From: Myxococcaceae bacterium
GTDB taxonomy: Bacteria; Myxococcota; Myxococcia; Myxococcales; Myxococcaceae
DNA: 35,103 nucleotides
Reading direction: 5' to 3'
Assembly: GCA_003818285.1 (NCBI GenBank)
Contig: RPRB01000031.1
Location: 1 to 35,103, forward strand
The translations under genes and the position numbers were made by a program. This document shows positions 32,408 to 35,103 of the stretch, one piece after another. The notes below the pieces were generated by a model. It was not told where the DNA came from. It ran no database searches and was given only the letters and a program-made list of their open reading frames with translations. How positions within the stretch are numbered: the stretch's first letter is position 1; each line of letters opens with the position of its first letter.

Positions 32408-33429
32408 CCAGCTTGGCCGGACCGCTCCCCGTTCCCTCGGCGGTGCGCTTCACGCCCGCACGGGCGAGCCTCGTCCTCGGAGGCCTCCTGCTGGTCACCC
32501 TCGCGGCGCTGGTCGCCTCGGCGCTGCTCGGCGAGTACCCGGTGCACGTGCTCCGGGCGCTGGCTGATCCCGCGTCGCCGGACGGGCGGGTGCTGTTCGG
32601 GCTGCGGCTCCCTCGCGCGCTCCTCGGGGCCCTGGTGGGTGCGGCGCTGGCGGCGAGCGGCAGCGCGCTCCAGGCGCTGCTCCGGAACCCGCTCGCCGAT
32701 CCCTTCGTCCTCGGCGTCTCGGGAGGTGCGGCGCTCGGGGCGACGCTGGCCCTCGCGCTGGGGCTCCAGGCGCTGGCCGGACCGTCGCTCTTCGCCTTCG
32801 TCGGCGCCGTGGCGGCGATGGCGCTGGTGCTCGCCGCCGGGCGGGCGCGCAGCTCGCCGTACGCGGCGCTCCTGACCGGCGTGGTGTTCAACGCCTTCGC
32901 CGCGGCGGTCATCACCTGCGTCAAGACGCTGCTCACGCCCGACCGGCTCGGCGAGGTCCTGTACTGGCTCGCGGGGAACCTGGGCTACGAGCGGCCGCGG
33001 ACGCTCCTCGTGGGCGGGGGGCTCCAGCTCCTCGCCCTCGGCCTTCTCTGGGCCGAGTCGGCCCGGCTGAACCTCCTCTCGCTGGGCGACGAGGAGGCCG
33101 CCTCGCTCGGGGTGCCGGTGGGGCGGACCCGGGCGCTGGTGCTCCTCGCCGCCTCGCTCAGCGTCGCCGGGGCCGTGGCGCTCGCGGGGCTGATCGGCTT
33201 CGTCGGCCTCATCGTGCCGCACCTGCTGCGGCTCTGGCTCGGACCCGACCAGCGGTTCCTGGTCCCGGCCAGCGCGCTCGGCGGCGCGGCCTTCCTGGTG
33301 CTCGCCGACGCGGCGACGCGGGTGCTGTTCCCGGTCTTTCACGCCGAGCCGCCGGTGGGCGTGGTGACCGCCGTGCTCGGCGGCCCGCTGTTCGTCTGGC
33401 TCCTCAACCGGCGGGACCAGCCGGCATGA
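32404..33429 (+). CDS. btuC: cobalamin ABC transporter permease
   Basis: This 341-residue FecCD/BtuC-type permease has about ten membrane helices. Landmarks are LRLPRALLGALVGAALAASG, LQALLRNPLADPFVLGVSGG, the cytoplasmic coupling region LGDEEAASLGVPVG and GLIGFVGLIVPHLLRLWLG. Two copies with two BtuD ATPases form the inner-membrane importer. It uses a TTG start: TTGA at 32404-32407 overlaps the btuF stop, and GGAGG (32392-32396) sits seven bases upstream. That strongly supports this rare start over the in-frame GTG at 32443. Confidence 0.93.
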   Translation: MTSLAGPLPVPSAVRFTPARASLVLGGLLLVTLAALVASALLGEYPVHVLRALADPASPDGRVLFGLRLPRALLGALVGAALAASGSALQALLRNPLADPFVLGVSGGAALGATLALALGLQALAGPSLFAFVGAVAAMALVLAAGRARSSPYAALLTGVVFNAFAAAVITCVKTLLTPDRLGEVLYWLAGNLGYERPRTLLVGGGLQLLALGLLWAESARLNLLSLGDEEAASLGVPVGRTRALVLLAASLSVAGAVALAGLIGFVGLIVPHLLRLWLGPDQRFLVPASALGGAAFLVLADAATRVLFPVFHAEPPVGVVTAVLGGPLFVWLLNRRDQPA

Positions 33430-34208
33430 CCGCCCCGGCCCTGGAGACCGCCTCGCTCGCCGTGGGGTACGGGGGCTTCCCGGTGGTCTCCGGAGTCTCG
33501 GTCGCCATCGCCCCCGGCTCGCTCTGGGCGGTGCTCGGGCCGAACGGCTCGGGGAAGAGCACCCTGCTCCGGACCGTCCTGGGTCTGCTCCGGCCGCTCG
33601 AGGGCGAGGTGCGCCTCTTCGGAACGCTGCTGGGACGGTGGGAACGTCGCGCGCTCGCCCGCCGCGTGGCCTGGGTTCCGCAGTCGTTCGATGGCGACCC
33701 GGGCTTCACCGGCCTCGAGCTGGTGCTCCTGGGGCGCGCCCCGCACCAGGGCGCGTGGGGGCTCCCCGGCCCAAGGGACCTGTCCATCGCGCGGGCCGTG
33801 CTGTCCGAGCTGGAGATCGCCCATCTGGCAGGGCGCGTCGTCTCGCGGCTGTCCGGTGGGGAGCGGCGCCTGCTCCTCGTGGCCCGCGCGCTCGCACAGG
33901 AGCCGTCGCTCCTGCTGCTCGACGAGCCCACCGCCTTCCTGGACCTCCAGCACCAGGCGCAGGTCCTCGAGCGGGTGCGGGCACGGGTGCGCCGGGGCCT
34001 GGCCGCGGTTGCCGTGCTCCACGATCCGAACCTCGCCGCGGCATTCGCCGACGCGGTGCTGCTCCTCCGCGACGGGCGGGTGCTGGGGCAGGGAGCCTCC
34101 GCCGAGCTGCTCGACGCCGAGCGGCTGGGACAGCTCTACGGGCTCGGCCTCACCGAGGCGCGCACCGAGACCGGCCACCGTCTCTTCGCTCCGCGGGGGA
34201 CGGGGTGA
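33426..34208 (+). CDS. btuD: cobalamin ABC transporter ATP-binding protein
   Basis: This 260-residue ABC ATPase drives the BtuC permease. The motifs are complete: Walker A GPNGSGKST (38-46), Q-loop Q86 in VPQSF, signature LSGGE (142-146), Walker B LLLLDEP (162-168), D-loop and switch histidine H199 in VLHDPN. It belongs to the FecE/BtuD class by length and by partner genes. The ATG overlaps the btuC stop (ATGA, 33426-33429), and its own stop overlaps the TonB-like gene. Confidence 0.94.
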   Translation: MTAPALETASLAVGYGGFPVVSGVSVAIAPGSLWAVLGPNGSGKSTLLRTVLGLLRPLEGEVRLFGTLLGRWERRALARRVAWVPQSFDGDPGFTGLELVLLGRAPHQGAWGLPGPRDLSIARAVLSELEIAHLAGRVVSRLSGGERRLLLVARALAQEPSLLLLDEPTAFLDLQHQAQVLERVRARVRRGLAAVAVLHDPNLAAAFADAVLLLRDGRVLGQGASAELLDAERLGQLYGLGLTEARTETGHRLFAPRGTG

Positions 34209-35103
34209 GCGCGCCCCGGCTCTCGCGCGCGGTGGCCGCCTCGGCCGCGGCGCACCTCATCGTCGTCGCGGGTCTCCTCGCGCTCGCGCATCCCCGAGTC
34301 CCGGCGTCGCCGGCGATGCGGGTCGCTCTGGTGGAGGCGGCGGGCCCGGCCGGGCGGCCTGCGGCGAGCGCCGGCACCGGCGCGGCTCACGGGGCGCCCG
34401 GACGAGGCGCGGTCGGGCTCGCGGAACGCGAGGACTCGCGGGCGGACCCCGGCACGGCTCCGGCTCTCCGGGAGGCTTCGGGCGCGACCGACAGCGTGCC
34501 TCCGCGGGCCACGCCCTCTCCGCCGGCGTCCCGGTCCGTCCGGAGATCCGAGGCGCAGCGGCCCCCCCCGGAAAGTTCCGGAGGCGCGGCGGCCGCGGAC
34601 GCGGTGGCGCTGCTGACGCCGGTGCAGTCGGACCTGTGGGTGCTCGGGGGTCCGGTCACGAAGGCCGCACCCGAGGCGCGCCCTGCGGCGGCCAGCGCGG
34701 ACCGAACGGGCGCCTCCGGCGCATCGAGCCCGGAGGTCGCCGGTGGCGGACCCGCGGCGGCGGCGGCCTCGAGCGCGGGAGGGGACGGCGCGGGGTCCGG
34801 CTCTCCGGGAAGCTCGGGCTCCGGTGGCACGGGTGACGCCTCACTCCTGGCCGTGCTCTCGCAGCGCCTGGCGTGGTCCGCCCAGCGCTGCGCTCCTCCC
34901 TCGGTGGTCCGGACCGCGCGCCACGCGGTCCCGGGGGTCCCGCTGCGCTTCTGTCTCGATGCCGCCGGCCGGCCGAGCGAGGTGGGCCTGCTGGGAACGA
35001 CCGGCTCGGATCAGCTGGACCGGGCGGCGCGGGACTGCGTCATCCCCGGGGCGCTGCCGCTCCCGCCCGTTCCCGGCTGCTACACCGTCGAGGTCCGCTT
35101 CCC
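34205..35103 (+). CDS. TonB-like energy transducer, 3' end cut by window
   Basis: The visible 299 residues start at a GTG overlapping the btuD stop (GTGA, 34205-34208). A single N-terminal helix (SRAVAASAAAHLIVVAGLLA, about 7-26) would anchor it in the inner membrane. A long Ala/Gly/Pro/Ser linker (about 45-210) spans the periplasm. A C-terminal domain begins near SLLAVLSQRLAWSAQRC and includes GVPLRFCLDAAGRPSEVGLL and GCYTVEVRF, matching the TonB/TolA C-terminal pattern. Its place at the end of the B12 operon suggests a TonB dedicated to the BtuB-like receptor. Four cysteines in the C-terminal domain (C229, C250, C278, C292) are unusual for TonB and could form disulfides. The last residues lie outside the window, as do any exbB/exbD genes. 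Confidence 0.82.
   Translation, partial: MSAPRLSRAVAASAAAHLIVVAGLLALAHPRVPASPAMRVALVEAAGPAGRPAASAGTGAAHGAPGRGAVGLAEREDSRADPGTAPALREASGATDSVPPRATPSPPASRSVRRSEAQRPPPESSGGAAAADAVALLTPVQSDLWVLGGPVTKAAPEARPAAASADRTGASGASSPEVAGGGPAAAAASSAGGDGAGSGSPGSSGSGGTGDASLLAVLSQRLAWSAQRCAPPSVVRTARHAVPGVPLRFCLDAAGRPSEVGLLGTTGSDQLDRAARDCVIPGALPLPPVPGCYTVEVRF

Overview
The window is about 35 kb of very GC-rich, gene-dense DNA with strong G/C bias at third codon positions. It has many lipoprotein signals, a receiver-PATAN (DUF4388) protein and a cysteine-rich lipoprotein of a type common in myxobacteria. These traits suggest a member of the Myxococcota (former Deltaproteobacteria); the genus cannot be fixed from this sequence. 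No rRNA, tRNA, CRISPR array, transposase or phage gene was recognised, so this looks like ordinary chromosome.

Positions 1-4752 form a minus-strand run of five genes: two tandem paralogous lipoproteins, prolyl-tRNA synthetase, a secreted amidohydrolase and the start of an RNA 2',3'-cyclic phosphodiesterase (thpR, cut by the window edge). Positions 4996-12900 hold single genes on both strands: a receiver-PATAN protein, a NiCoT-type nickel/cobalt permease, a small Gly/Ser-rich lipoprotein, NagZ, an SdhC-type cytochrome b without the other Sdh subunits, glutathione synthetase, a sorbosone-dehydrogenase-like lipoprotein and a DUF1579-like lipoprotein. Positions 12968-21836 are a five-gene minus-strand operon: a DUF4175-like coiled-coil membrane protein, an HExxH peptidase/TPR protein, a MoxR ATPase, a DUF58 protein and a BatA-type membrane protein. 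Three of its four junctions are 4-base stop/start overlaps. A small gene plus a ComEA-like helix-hairpin-helix gene follow (22036-22661, minus), then two tandem M13 zinc metallopeptidases (22944-27070, plus).

The most interesting part is 27071-35103. A TonB-C-like lipoprotein gene on the minus strand faces away from a long leader containing a cobalamin riboswitch. The leader ends in a hairpin that can bury the ribosome-binding site of a BtuB-like receptor gene. Downstream, without any spacer, lie a cysteine-rich probable beta-propeller lipoprotein, BtuF, BtuC, BtuD and a TonB-like protein (cut by the window end). All five junctions overlap by exactly four bases (ATGA, GTGA, TTGA, ATGA, GTGA). 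This is a complete vitamin B12 capture and import route: surface binding, outer-membrane passage, periplasmic binding, inner-membrane ABC import and a dedicated energiser. The lipoprotein after btuB sits where Bacteroides carry BtuG, a surface beta-propeller lipoprotein that hands B12 to BtuB, so it is a candidate for an analogous, undescribed B12-capture protein.
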